Assembly (NCBI GenBank): GCA_031769625.1
Contig: JAUIMM010000088.1
Span: 8,313,501-8,377,500 of the forward strand
Direction: 5' to 3'
Length of the DNA: 64,000 bases
Origin: Taudactylus pleione
Taxonomy: Eukaryota; Chordata; Amphibia; Anura; Myobatrachidae
A model generated the notes under the pieces. That model was not told the origin of the DNA and ran no database searches. It saw only the letters and a program-made list of their open reading frames with translations. Positions 10,916 to 21,980 of the stretch are shown here, one piece after another. Position numbers and translations under genes: made by a program. Every line of letters starts with the position of its first letter. Position 1 is the stretch's first letter.

Positions 10916-11700
10916 CTATCGATTCCTACCATGTCTATACCTTCTAAAATTGTCGCTGTTTGGCGTTATGAGTCGCTCAAGAAATAAATCCTTTCAGACT
11001 TTGAGCGTGGTTCCAAAGCACAAAAAGTTATTATTCAGTATAAAAACAGATGGTTACACGCTGTGATCTAAATACAATTAGCGCAAATAAATCATACAGA
11101 CCCAAGGTACAGTTGTTACATACGCACGCGCTCTGGACCCAGATACCGGCATCAATATAGAAACCTCCGCAAGAAGACTGGCATCCAGGTTTAGAGAGCC
11201 CACATATATACTCTTACAGGGATAGGCAATACAATAGAAAAGATTGGCATGATTCCATTGGTTCTTCTTCCTGGTTCTTCTGTTACAGTATAGTTCATAG
11301 GTCAGTTTGTATGGACACAATCCAGCCTCCAACATCCCTTTCTGTCCTTTTTCCCGCTGCATAATAAATTTAAGCTGGTTACATTACAGAGTACATTTTA
11401 ATGTTTAACTCTATATGGTCCACAGTTTGCAGACACATGTTGCGATGTTCTCACCGATGGTACCGGAAATCTGCAAAGAGACAGTGGATCAGTACAACAC
11501 CAAATACGGCCTGCTTACCATGTACTAAACCTTAGATATCAAATGACATTTATTTCACAATATTAATAATACTGAATAAACCTTGAATATTACACTTTAA
11601 TACTAGGGAACCTTTTTTGTAAGTGTGCAGTGTGTAAGTATTGGGGAATTGAGAAAAGACGCTAGTTAGCATTGTGCGACTACGTGTTTTTGGAGTGCAC
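10916..11700 (-). repeat. Probable 5' LTR region of the ERV (limits uncertain)
   Basis: It is placed by the adjoining primer-binding site. On the minus strand there is a TATA-like GTATATATGTG near 11205 and a possible polyadenylation signal (AATAAT) near 11030. No second copy exists in the window to fix its ends, and the outer boundary near 11.4-11.7 kb is a guess. A 94-aa open frame at 11078-11362 is most likely LTR sequence without coding role. Confidence 0.5.
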
Positions 11701-12136
11701 CATGGTACGTGTTTTGCAGGATTAATCATTTTATATGTTTTAGTGACTGTCTGTATTTATATGGTGAGGACTTCTTTCTATTGCGTGGGAATCGCACAAC
11801 ACTAAATAATAGCATCACCGTATGTACTTATAATGGGCGAGATTCACTAAAATGGCGCTGGGCAGCCAGTCGCAAAATGGCGTCTCATTGCCATTCCCAA
11901 AATGGCTTCGTTCAGATTTAATTTTAACCCGATTCTGTCTCAGCCTATTATCCGGCTTCGACATCTTTCATGCTGCACAAGAAATCTGAACGATCCCATG
12001 CAGGTCTATGCGGCGTGGGGGAGGGGGGCCAGCATATCTGACACCAGATTGCTCTGTGTGTGGGGACCGCCTGATATGTCAGCGGTCGGATCATTCATCG
12101 CATCACTGGGTACACATTGTACCGTGTGTACCTAGC
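11701..12136. other. No gene; possible MITE fragment
   Basis: Contains three ATGGCG/ATGGC-type blocks near 11850-11905 and ends in a GTGTGTACCTAGCTTA tail of the sort seen at MITE ends. I could not find a matching left end. No credible coding sequence. Confidence 0.3.
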
Positions 12137-12139
12137 TTA

Positions 12140-12406
12140 AGGGCTCTATATATCAGTCTTTTTTTTTTTACTAAAAAAATGTGAAAACAGATTTTTGATA
12201 AAAGCTACTCCAAGCCCTTTAAATTGCCGCGGGGGCGGGAGTTAATGCTAACCCGCATCGGTGCATGCACGGAGTCACTCTCACTGTTTTTTTTGCAAAC
12301 TATACAGTGAGATTTGTGCTATGATGTTTTTACAGGGACACATTCTAGTGATAATTCCTAAATTCGCAATGCGGATTTAAGTGAAACTATCAGACTAAAT
12401 GGGGCC
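12140..12406. mobile_element. Probable Harbinger-type MITE
   Basis: Starts AGGGCTCTATATATCAG and ends CTAAATGGGGCC, flanked by TTA at 12137-12139 and 12407-12409. The inverted repeats are imperfect, so the family call is tentative. Confidence 0.5.
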
Positions 12407-12973
12407 TTATATAGCTTCCCTGCTCTATGAAAAATAGAAAAAAGGGGATTTGTAGCAAGAACACCAACTGTAGGACCCGGCCAGGCTTAAGCTCTGCCAC
12501 CCCAGTGATGTAGATGGGAGTCACCGGGAGGGCTGGATAGTGGGAGAGAGGCAGTGACACAAGCTAGTCACACCTCCGTGGGGGTGCCTGCCAGCGCAGC
12601 GGATGCAATTGCATTCTGGCCATGCAGCTTTGTGTATGATGTCAGGACCTGAGTCTATAAAAACTCAGGTTCCCAGTGTCCGAGGAGGTACCACGGCCAT
12701 TATGCTGAGACTGCGGGACCTCACTCCTTCTGTTATTCTACTTATATAAGATGTTTACACAGGGGTTAAAAAAAGGGAACTGCCCTAATTGGGGCAACTA
12801 TCATAGATATACTAGATACAAAATAAGAGTCAGATAAAAATAAAGTTATGTGGTGTCACTGTCATTATGCATGCAATATCTGATAGATGGCAGCATAATA
12901 CTCACTTCTACAAGAACCGTTCACAGGACAGGCATAGCCACAGATTCCTCTCCACAAAGCGCACAGCCACATA
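12407..12973. other. No recognised feature
   Basis: Mixed-composition sequence with no inverted-repeat ends, array or protein resemblance that I can recognise. Confidence 0.4.
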
Positions 12974-13175
12974 CAGTGGCGGGCTGGGCCGGGGGGCAGG
13001 GTGCCATGTGCCCCCCAGGCCGCAGCGCCATGCGGGCCGTGGGCCGCTGGCAGTCTGTGTCTCTGTGACACAGGCTGCACCGCGAGTGTAGCGCTGACCG
13101 GACGGAGTTCGGTCAGCACTACACAGTGCCAAACACACAGCCGCCGGCTCCGGCAGCTTTGTGTTTGTTTTGATC

Positions 13176-13216
13176 AGCAGCCAATGAGAGTCTGACAGAC
13201 TCTCATTAGCTGCTGC
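13176..13216. repeat. 41-bp hairpin with divergent CCAAT boxes
   Basis: Arms CAGCAGCCAATGAGAGTCTG and the near-perfect complement, so a CCAAT motif points outward on each strand (one arm has a CCAAT to CTAAT change). A closely related hairpin of equal length occurs at 26891-26931 inside an apparently different transposon. Confidence 0.8.
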
Positions 13217-13263
13217 TGCGCCCACTGTGGGAACCACTCCATCTTCCGGTTCCTGCAGTGGAT

Positions 13264-13303
13264 AATGGGAGAGACGTCATGATGTCATGACGTCTCTCCC
13301 ATA
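13264..13303. repeat. Near-perfect palindrome with CRE-like halves
   Basis: GGGAGAGACGTCATGATGTC continues into its own complement. It contains GACGTCAT on both strands, resembling the CRE/ATF motif TGACGTCA. A comparable GGTGATGTCATGATGTCACC palindrome lies near 63850. Confidence 0.75.
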
Positions 13304-13404
13304 ATGCAGAGCGGCCCGGCCCGAGGGGACAGACGGAGTAGCGCATGGCGGCGGCCGGATCGGGGATTCAGCTAAGGGTGTTTTTTTTCTTTTTTATTAT
13401 GTGT

Positions 13405-14230
13405 CTACTGGGGGGAGACCACTACTGGGGGCACTATAATGAGAAGACCACTACTGGGGGCACTATAATGGGGAGACCACTACTGGGGGCACTATAATGG
13501 AGAGACCACTACTGGGGGCACTACAAGGGGGGAACCACTACTGGGGACACTACAAGGGGGGAACCACTACTGGGGGCACTACAAGGGGGGAACCACTATT
13601 GGGGGCACTACAAGGGGGAGACCACTACTGGGGTCACTATAACGGGAGACCACTACTGAGGGCACTACAAGGGGGGGACTACTACTGGGGGCACTACAAG
13701 GGGGAGACCGCTACTTGGGGGCACTATAACGGGGAGACCACTACTGGGGGCACTACAAGGGGGAGACCGCTACTTGGGGGCACTATAACGGGGAGACCAC
13801 TACTGGGGGCACTACAAGGGGGGGGACTACTACTGGGGGCACTACAAGGGGGGGACTACTACTGGGGGCACTACAAGGGGGTTTCTACAACTGGGAGGAC
13901 TACTACTGGGGGCACTACAAAGGGGGGACTACTACTAGGGGCACTACAAGGGGAGGGAACTACTACTAGGGGCACTACAAGGGGGGGACTAATACTACTG
14001 GGGGCACTACAATGGGTGAGAATACTACTACTGGGGGCACTACAAGCGGGGACTACTACTAGGGGCACTACAAGGGGAGGGAACTACTACTAGGGGCACT
14101 ACAAGGGGGGGACTACGACTGGGGGCACTATAAGGGGCTTACTACTGGGGGCACAAGGTGCACTGCGCAGGGGGGACCACTACTGGGGCACGGAATAATT
14201 GGCACTGAATAGGGGGGATCACTACTGGAG
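13405..14230. repeat. ~30-bp minisatellite (GGGGGCACTA type)
   Basis: About 25-28 copies of a 29-35-bp unit with the core ACTACTGGGGGCACTA and a variable G-run. Continuous open frames through it on both strands are by-products of the repeat. Confidence 0.95.
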
Positions 14231-14437
14231 GCCTGCATAAGGGGGTCCTCTCCTGGGGCACAAGGGACACTGCATATGGGCACCACTACAGGGGTACTTC
14301 CAGAATGCTGGGTGGTGGCCGACGGGCGTAATATTGTCAGGCGGCATGCACGGCATTCTAGGACGACATGGGTGAAGGTACTTTATATACCATGTGCCGC
14401 AGTGGGGGTATTGCGGGTGCGGGCGGTATACTGAGGA

Positions 14438-14745
14438 CTGCGGGAGGGGTGTGCAGGCGTTTTTTGGTGTCACCCCTTCGGAGGGTGACACCTGATTCGG
14501 TCCGCACCCCGTGCACCCTCCTAGTGATGCCACTGCCTGAGTGAGATCAAACCATTTATTTATGCTCCAGAACCTATTTTCTTAACAACCCCAACTGCGG
14601 GAGCGGGAGTGGTGTACAGGCGCTTTTGGTGTCATCCCATCGGAGGGGGACACGCAGTGGAGTCCGCTCCTAGTGTGCCACTGCCTGAGTGAGATCAAAC
14701 CATTTATTTATGCACCAGAACCTATTTTCTTAACAACCCTAACTG
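14438..14745. repeat. Tandem duplication, period ~157 bp
   Basis: 14438-14594 is repeated at 14595-14745. The unit includes the right end of the hAT-like composite (CCTAGTGATGCCACTG; CCTAGTGTGCCACTG in copy two) plus host flank (GAGATCAAACCATTTATTTA). The copies differ at many positions, so the event is not recent. Confidence 0.9.
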
Positions 14746-15339
14746 TGCACACAAAAGGCCTGATTGAGCTTTAGGAATAGAATTCCCCCCAGAGTATGAA
14801 AGAGCACTTAACTGTGCATCTTGGTAAAAACCATGTTGCACACTGCAGGTGGGGCAGATGTAAAATGTACAGAGAGATTTAGATTTGGGAGGAGTATGTC
14901 CAAACTGATACCTAAATTGCAGTGTAAAAATAAAGCTGTCTAGCATTTGTGGGCTACATGCAAAAGCAGCCAGAATTTACCCCACATGCACAAAATAATA
15001 TATGTCTTTGTACTCCTTGCATTGCAAAATGGTTTATCCAGGTACACGTTACTTGCTCTATCTTACTCTATTCCCAACTCTGAATCAGGTCCAAAGACCC
15101 TAAAGCAACCCAGGTTTGTAAAAATTCAAGCCATTAAGGAGACATGAGTTATGTAAATGACTGCCCTGGACATTCTTGGGTCCAGGAGCCTTCATTTAGT
15201 TAGTTAATAAAGTACCTTTATTTAATTCTGTACATTCATAGTGTGATAGGACTGTAATTATTTTAGTAGCTGTTTATTTATTCTCTACATTCAATTATTT
15301 ATCTTCTTTAGCCTTCATCTTGTCTCCTTTAGCCTTTTC
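14746..15339. other. No recognised feature
   Basis: AT-rich sequence between the tandem duplication and the LINE. No credible gene. Confidence 0.4.
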
Positions 15340-17435
15340 ATTTCTTGGTCAACTTCTCCCTTCCCCAAGGTCTCTCTCATCAAACACAACCTTTACACCC
15401 TAGACCCAGTCCTGTTCACCTCCTCACTGGATAACTGTACTTCTCACCCCATCTCTCCTTTATCCTATTGTGACCAGGCTCTATCCTTCTACAACTCCAA
15501 CTTCACCTCTGCCCTGGATGTCGCTAACACAACTGTTACTCGTACCATCTATCAGTCTAAACCCCAAACATGTCACTCCAAACTCACCCACTATCTCCAG
15601 ATATAGTCTCACACTGCTGTACTGCAGCAGAGGAAGTTGCTCTCTCACACCAATGGGTGAGTTTGTAGTGACATGCTCTAATCCTAGCTGCCTCTTCTCC
15701 ACCTTCAACACTCTCCTGTGCCCCTCCTCCAACAGCTGCCTTGACTTTGCCACACATGTCACATACAAAATCAATGCTATCCACTAGGACAACTCATCCT
15801 CTAAGTCTCCTCTTGCCCCACCATTTCACATCTCCAACTTCATGTCCACCTTGCTTTACTTTACTCCCTCACCACTGTGGATGAAATCCATGCCCTTCTC
15901 TCATCCTCAACACCATTCCTTTTCACCTCCTCCAGTCGCTCTTTCTAATGTCTACTTTCATCTTGACCACCACTTTAACTTGTCCTTCTCATCCAGTATC
16001 ATCTTATCCTCCTCCAGGCATGCCTTCATTATACCATTCACCCAAAAAATCATCTCTTGACACAGACTCTGTTTCAAATTACCAAACTATCTGACTCATT
16101 TCCTTTACTTCCAAAATACTAGAGCAACTTGTCTATTTCACCACTTTCTTCTCCTTTCTCTCTTCCCTTGACCAAATTCAATCTGGTATCCTTCCACCAC
16201 TTCACAGAAATTGCTCTCATCAATGTGACTAATGATCATCTTGTTACTTCCAAATCTAAGGGTTATTTCTCTCCACTTATGCTCCTGGGCTAAACTGCAG
16301 CCTTTGATACTGTGGACCACTCTCTCCTGTTTCAAACCCTCCACTTCTTCGGTCTCCATAGCACTTTTCTTGGTTTACCTCCTACCTCTCTGAACACACC
16401 TGCTCTGTCTCTTCCTCTGATTCCACCTTTCCCCTCCCCCTCTACTTCTTTTTGACCCCCAAGTGTTTGTTCTTGGTCCCCTTCTGTTCCGCATTTACAC
16501 CTCCTGCCATGGTGATTGCATTACCTCCCTCTGCCTCAATAACTCTCCTCTACTTACAACTCTCCCTTTATCCTCTCACAAGACTCTAACTGGTTCTTTC
16601 TCATTTCTTCCAGAATGTCCCATGGTTTTCTCAAGCTGTATAAAACTAAACCCAACCAGGACCCTCACCTCCTCTTGTCTCTATCTTTTAACAGTACCCG
16701 TCTTCTGTCCTTCAAATCTTCTGCATGGTCATCATCTTTTACTTCCCCACTCCTTTGTGCCCCACAGTCAATCGTTCTTCTACGACCTAGAAAACATCTC
16801 TAGAACTAGCTACTTTCTCACTATAAATTCTACCAAAATTCTAATTTATGTATTTCATTTTATTCCCCACCTAGACTACTGTGACCTCCTGCTTTCTGGT
16901 CTTCCTGTCACCCATCTCACTGCATCATAACTGCAAACTTCACAGGCTCCCCAACCACCACATAATGCTGTTTAAACTCCTCCCTCTCACATATAGGGAC
17001 CTGTTTATCAATTATTATTTTGCGGGATATCCCCCCAAAACAGATGGGTTTTTGGGGGGTTGCCCGCAAATAATAAGTATCCCACAAATGTATCTATCAT
17101 TTTTGACCACAAAAGTAGCCCACATACAAAACCGATTGGGGCTGCTTTCTTGACAAATATATCAAGCTATATATCCATATCAAGCTATGGAATGGTTGGC
17201 CCCGGTAGCTAATGCCATCTGAAGGCGGTGTTTGCTATTGTAACCTATAGGCTGCACTTTGCAAAAGTACCAGTAGAGGGATACTATCGTAGCCCCTTTC
17301 CCTGCATGTGTACAACAGGACATCCGAGCTGTAGATAACGTCTCATTGCCACGAGTAGCAGCAATAAGAAATTATAATTATGAGGTCAAAAAAAGTATAA
17401 TTAACAAATGGGCCCCATAAAGCCTAAATGTTTTT
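15340..17435 (+). pseudogene. L2-like LINE, degenerate ORF2 (RT) remnant
   Basis: Plus-strand reading in shifting frames gives the landmarks of L2-clade reverse transcriptase: an LNCS-type ALLKVTND-like region near 16200, AAFDTVDHSLL near 16290-16330 (here preceded by LLLG), an FLGLPPT/SYLSEHT-like block near 16370-16400, VLGPLLF near 16470, and LDYCDLLLSGLP near 16872-16910. After a MITE at 16996-17416 the sequence resumes (L-T-Y then K-A), as expected of L2-type ORF2 C-termini. Dozens of stops and frameshifts make it non-functional. The 5' end is not visible and the 3' end is indistinct. Confidence 0.75.
16996..17416. mobile_element. MITE with 3-bp TSD (ATA), inside the LINE
   Basis: Starts GGGACCTGTTTATCAATTAT and ends with the imperfect complement (ATAATTAACAAATGGGCCCC). 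ATA flanks both ends (16993-16995, 17417-17419). The 3-bp target site and GG(A/G)CC termini fit a Harbinger-type MITE. Confidence 0.8.
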
Positions 17436-18644
17436 TTTACTACTTTAGCAGGGGTTTGAAAGATATCCTTGGCCCGTCTTGTAAGGTGAGTGAAGTGTCA
17501 AAGCCTCCTGCAAATGTAAAGTATGTAAAGCATCTACACTAAAAGCATAGAAAGCTGCCTACCCACCAGCTTTTACATGATTATTATAATATGCTCTACC
17601 AAATAAAGCTTTGGCTCACATCAAATTGATGCAAAACTCCATATACTCATGTCCTTCTAACCTTAATTTCCATGAAGCTGTCTACAGCGATGTGCCAAAA
17701 GGCCTTGGCTTTTCCAGAGCTGGTCCGGGCCCTGGTTAGATTCTGGGGTGTGGTCTAATAGCAGGAGGTGTGACCACGCCCCCCTTAGGAAAAGAAAAAT
17801 ATCTAAAGAAAATAATTGTGGTCCAAATGTCCTTTTTGCACTATGGAGTGACATTTTGCATTTAATAAACCTCCCTAATATATGGATTTTCATCCATACA
17901 TTTTAATAACACTCAGAATTAATATACCGGCAGCTACATGGGGCGAAGCAGGCACAAGAGGAAACTCCAGTCGGTAAGTGTTCAAACACTTTAGTAACAT
18001 CTGAGACCCTTAAGGCAGCCATAGAAGCCTATGGCAGCGGGAAAAACAGCAGAGAAAATCCTTTGGTATATATTGAGAAGCCATATGTACAGGGATTTTC
18101 ACTGCATTTACCATTTTACTCCCTTTTCTCCAATTAGTACATAGACCCCATTCTTGTTACTCAACCAGTTTTCCCATGACGTTATATTGCTTCTTAGACA
18201 AAAAGGCAAAACACAAGGAAGATCATTAAGAATTTCACTAGAGGAGAGGGCAACCTTGTAAAAAATAAGTTGGTGTGTTCAGGAGTTGTTGCTTGGAGAA
18301 AAAAGCTAAACAAAGCAAAAATTTGTATTTAGCCATTTCTACATCCAAGATATATTGGGCACTCGCATTGTGTAAAGAGGAATTTGGAGAAAGACACTCT
18401 GAATGAATAGCTTTTAACTTACAACATAATGACTGGCCTGGGCCAACGTTTAGCCATCCATCTTTCTCAGGCGTGCTAGTGAACAATAGTTCACAAAATA
18501 AAGAGGACAGAGAAGAATCCTGATATAAACACAGTAGTGACCTGTTTCTGACTTCCAGAGATGCTCCTGGACTCAAAGATTCCTGATTATTAGGATATTT
18601 CTGATGATGAGAAAAAATTATACATAGACAATTATTTATTTAGT
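17436..18644. other. No recognised feature
   Basis: Contains short open frames at 17663-17893 and 18238-18576 on minus with no recognisable domain, and a GTGTGACCACGCCCCC block near 17765 typical of repeats. I could not bound any element. Confidence 0.4.
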
Positions 18645-18975
18645 AATATTTATTTATTACCAGATATTTATATAGCGCACACATATTCCGCAGCGCTTTA
18701 CAGAGCATATCTTACCAATCACATCTGTCCCTGCCCCAGTGGAGCTTGCAATCTATATTCCCTACCACATGCTCACACATATACACACTATGGTCAATTT
18801 TGAGGGAAGCCAATTAACCTACCAGTATAATTTTAGAATGTGGGAGGAAACCGGAGGAAACCCACGCAAGCACAGGGAGAATATACAAACTCCACACAGT
18901 TAGGGTGGGAATTTAACCCATGACCTCAGTGCTGTGAAGCAGCAACACTAACCATTACACCATCTGTGCTGCCCA
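18645..18975 (-). mobile_element. tRNA-derived SINE (V-SINE type), minus strand
   Basis: Reverse-complement reading starts GGGCAGCACAGATGGTGTAA (tRNA-like head, A box), then GTCATGGGTTAAATTCC (weak B box), the conserved central part (GTGTGGAGTTTGTATATTCT; TGCGTGGGTTTCCTCC) and a 3' tail ending ATATAAATATCTGGTAATAA. Other copies: 19690-20030, 40821-41680, 59045-59310. Confidence 0.85.
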
Positions 18976-18992
18976 TAATAGTTATTTATATA

Positions 18993-19285
18993 GCACCAGC
19001 CAGAGCCATAACTAGATTTTTTGGTGCCCTGTGCCTTAAAGAGCATTTGTGCCCCCTCTTTTTTCAAAGGGGCATAATACACCCAAAAAAGGGGAATGGC
19101 TTCATGGGGAAGGGCCAGGGAAAAGATAGGAGAGGCCAGGAGATGCTGGCGATGAAATAAGAGGAAGCTACAAGTGAGAATGATAATAAACAGAAATTTG
19201 ACAGGCCCAAACAGCTCCCCCTGCCCTGTGGTGCCCTGTGTGATTACACCGGCCGCACTACTCTAGCTATGGCCCTGGCATCAGC
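18993..19285. mobile_element. hAT MITE (family CAGGGCCGTAACTAG)
   Basis: Element 19001-19277 starts CAGAGCCATAACTAG and ends CTAGCTATGGCCCTG. Flanks GCACCAGC (18993-19000) and GCATCAGC (19278-19285) form an 8-bp TSD with one mismatch. A second member lies at 42494-42765 in opposite orientation. Confidence 0.85.
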
Positions 19286-19420
19286 ATATTCTGTTGCACT
19301 TTAAATTGATAAAAACAAAGCAACAAATATTTATACTGTGTGAGTAGTATACTACACTCGACTGCTTCTGACTGCAAATGATTACGCAGTAAATTTTGCT
19401 GGCACGAACAGGAAATCAAA

Positions 19421-19555
19421 TTATTAATAATAATAATAATAATAATAATAACAATAATAATAATAATAACAATAATCTATAAATAGACTGCAAAGTCAAT
19501 TTCACATTAGCATTTTTAAAACATTAGCATTTTTAAAAAATACTAATGTGAAAAC
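19421..19555. repeat. (TAA)n microsatellite and adjoining small hairpin
   Basis: An interrupted AAT/TAA run at 19423-19476, then TTCACATTAGCATTTTTAAA repeated and inverted (19499-19553), forming a short stem. Confidence 0.85.
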
Positions 19556-19689
19556 AATATTACATTAAATATTTATTTTAGCATCTGTCAGCAAATTTTA
19601 ATTTTTTGGTGCAATATGAAAATAAAAACAGAACATGAGCCTGGTATTGCCAAATCCAACACCATAACACAAAGTAGCTTTCTCTTCTC

Positions 19690-20030
19690 TAGGTATTATT
19701 TATTATTTTATTTGTTTATTAAGTTATTTATATAGCACACACATATTCCACAGTGAATATTTGGCCATTCACATTTGTTCCTTTCCCAGTGGAAGTTTCC
19801 AATCTATATTCCCTACCACAAGCATGCACGCACACTAGAGTTCATTTTTGCTAGGAGCCGATTAATCTACACATATATTTTTGGATTGTGGGAGGAAACC
19901 GGAGTAGCCAGGGAAACCCATGCAAGTATGAGGAATATATGCAAACTCTTGGGGCTGTGGTGGGAATCGAATCCAGGACCTCAGTGCTGTGAGTCAGTAA
20001 TTCTAACCTTTACACCAACCACACGGAGGC
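19690..20030 (-). mobile_element. tRNA-derived SINE (V-SINE type), minus strand
   Basis: Same family as 18645-18975 with more divergence; the tRNA-like head (20000-20030) retains GGGAATCGAATCCAGGACC, a good B-box complement. The 3' tail abuts a TTATTTATTATTTTATTTG run. Confidence 0.8.
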
Positions 20031-20489
20031 CCCCAACCCCCGCACACACAAAAACAAATTCTGCTTTTGTCTCAGTGTAGTGGTCAGCAGAGTAATGGTA
20101 GCAAACCGAGGTATAGAGTCTGCAATGAAAAGTCGAAGCAAGAAACTATGGTCTTTTGTATGTAATAGTCACAAGAATAAACATTTTAAGACACAGATAA
20201 TACTAGACAATATTACAATGAGATAACTATAATGCTTTCTACAAGGTCACATGAATAATTTTTACTGCAATATAATATAAAAAGCATAATAGTCACATAT
20301 CTAGAATAGAGAATACAGTCTAGTGGTTTGTGATCAATATATAATACATAGGTACTTCTAGTGTCATAATATCATACAGTAATCATTTTAAATACTAACT
20401 ATTATACAGAAGTTATTAGAACGTTCTTGTAATGTACAGCTATCATTAAGGGACTGTTTTTTTATTATACTGTACTAATGACCCACGCT
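20031..20489. other. No recognised feature
   Basis: AT-rich DNA with no array, inverted-repeat end or coding resemblance. Confidence 0.4.
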
Positions 20490-21345
20490 GGATGTGCACG
20501 GGAGCAATTTCATCTTGCCACAGCTCCCAGCATCTCATAACAACCTACGCCATGTCACCACAGCCATCTTGCATCTCACAACAGCCTCCTGCTTCTACTC
20601 CTGCCCCCTGCATTTCACCACAGCATCCTATATTTCACCACAGCCCCAGCCGGCCCTAGCCAAATTAGTGCATTAGGCAAGATTTTGGGTGGTGCTCCGA
20701 CCCCCACCCCTTGGGATCCTGAAAAGACTTGTGGCCTTACTGAGGGGGCGTGGTCTCACTGTGTTGTGGTCCCCTTCCCCCATTCTGCTGTGCTCGCAGC
20801 ACCCCTTTTCCAGCACAGATCACAACACAGTACCCATCACCCCTCTCCTGGCACAGCACAAATAACAGCACCATTCACCCAGCACAGCACCCTTCTAAAT
20901 GAGCCTCTGCCAATGTGCAGAAGCTTATGCTGGTCACGGTAACGGGCACTGCTGGCCACCGTCCCATTGTGTGCCATTACCAGAGCCAGACTGGCACTAA
21001 CCACCAGCTGCCAACCAGGTGCACCGCCCCCACAAACTGACACCAGCTGTTCTGCCACTGCCCACTCACCATTTGCTGCTGGGCCCTATTGGAGCTGTCA
21101 GGTGAGCTCCGATCAGGGACGCTGTGCAGCGGCAGTAACAGCTGACAGTGTCTGCCCTGCCAGCAGCAGGTACCATGGCTGTGCCTGCCCATAATGCCCT
21201 AGGCATTTGCTTAGTTTTCCTATGCCTAGGGCCTGCTCTGCACAGCCCCCTGCATCTCACCACAACCATCTGCTTCTTACTCCTGCCCCCTGCATCTCAC
21301 CAGTTTCACCACAACCCCCTCCCCCTGCTGCTACCCTGCAGCTGG
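20490..21345. repeat. CAT/CTCACCACAGCC-type minisatellite split by a MITE
   Basis: Degenerate ~20-25-bp units built on TGCATCTCACCACAGCC occur at 20510-20646 and resume at 21241-21340. The interruption is exactly the MITE 20647-21240 with its 8-bp TSD. Confidence 0.75.
20647..21240. mobile_element. hAT-type MITE with 8-bp TSD CACAGCCC
   Basis: Starts CAGCCGGCCCTAGCC and ends GGGCCTGCTCTG; flanked by CACAGCCC at 20639-20646 and 21241-21248. The 8-bp TSD and CAG...CTG ends support hAT. Confidence 0.85.
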
Positions 21346-21510
21346 CTGAGGCCGGCCATTGGGATGTGCTGGGAAGAGCAGGAGAATCATGGATGAGAGA
21401 TTTGTATTGCAGCTACCAGGCTGGGGCACCTGTGCACATTTCCGCAGCCTCCATGCGCACCCATCCCCGGCTGCAGAACATGGTGATGAGCAATGTCCTC
21501 TTTGCACAGT

Positions 21511-21980
21511 GGCCCTGATTCAGACCCGCTCACTGCCGGAGGCAGCTCGCAGGTCTGAAGGGCGTTTTTTTGGTGACCACCCACAGCTTTTGCGAGCGGC
21601 CAGGTGATGGTCGCGATGGTCGCGACCATCGCGCTTGCGACAAGACACTTGTGGTAGGGTCTCGTCTTGCGCAAGCCCAGGGAGCTTCCGGCTCTAATAG
21701 AGCTGGAAGCTCATTACTGACATCACTGTCAGTAGGGCCACCCACAAACGGCGGGCGTTCCTTCAGGAATGCCTCCATTTGTTCAGCCACCTCCCCCACC
21801 CCGCCTACAAAACAGGGTGAGCTGTCGATCAACATCGACAGCCGCCCCATTTGTAGCGAGCCCTGGAGTGAGTGAATTTCTCACTCGCTGCGGGGCTCAC
21901 GCACGCGCGGTGTGCGCACTGCCCGGCCATTGACCCGCTTGTGAGCGCTGTGCGCTTGCGAGCGGGTCTGAATCAGGCCC
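21511..21980. mobile_element. Harbinger-type MITE (GGGCCTGATTCAGA family)
   Basis: Starts GGCCCTGATTCAGACCCGCT and ends AGCGGGTCTGAATCAGGCCC, a near-perfect inverted repeat. The 3-bp flanks (AGT and TGT) do not match exactly. The inner part contains the GATGGTCGCGACCATC hairpin shared by family members. Confidence 0.85.

Larger units (their letters stand above)
2330..11700 (-). mobile_element. Class I (gamma-like) endogenous retrovirus, decayed
   Basis: Read on the minus strand, the order is LTR-like region, Pro-type primer-binding site, long leader, gag, UAG, protease-RT, RNase H fragment, integrase, env. Gag and pol share one frame across a single UAG, the gammaretroviral arrangement; gag has a PPPPY late-domain-type motif and one zinc knuckle, and env has a CXXC motif. 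Breaks visible: premature stop and frameshift in gag, MITEs in gag (8558-9333), pol (5707-6057) and env (2268-2489), in-frame stops in RT and integrase, loss of most of RNase H next to an inverted duplication, and no visible 3' LTR. Outer limits are approximate, especially near 11.7 kb. Confidence 0.85.
12974..14535. mobile_element. GC-rich hAT-like composite carrying a minisatellite
   Basis: Begins CAGTGGCGGGCTGGGCC and ends CCTAGTGATGCCACTG. The right end and the adjacent GGTGTCACC...GGTGACACC block match the hAT element at 25398-29735. No matching 8-bp TSD was found, and the two ends may belong to two different elements. Inside are two strong palindromes (13176-13216, 13264-13303) and a ~30-bp minisatellite (13405-14230). 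Confidence 0.5.

Noticed and set aside
11078..11362. 94-aa minus-strand gene upstream of ERV gag
   Set aside because: Lies in the probable LTR next to the primer-binding site and has no recognisable domain.
13497..14093. 198-aa Gly/Thr-rich protein
   Set aside because: Frame through the ~30-bp minisatellite; no start context or domain.
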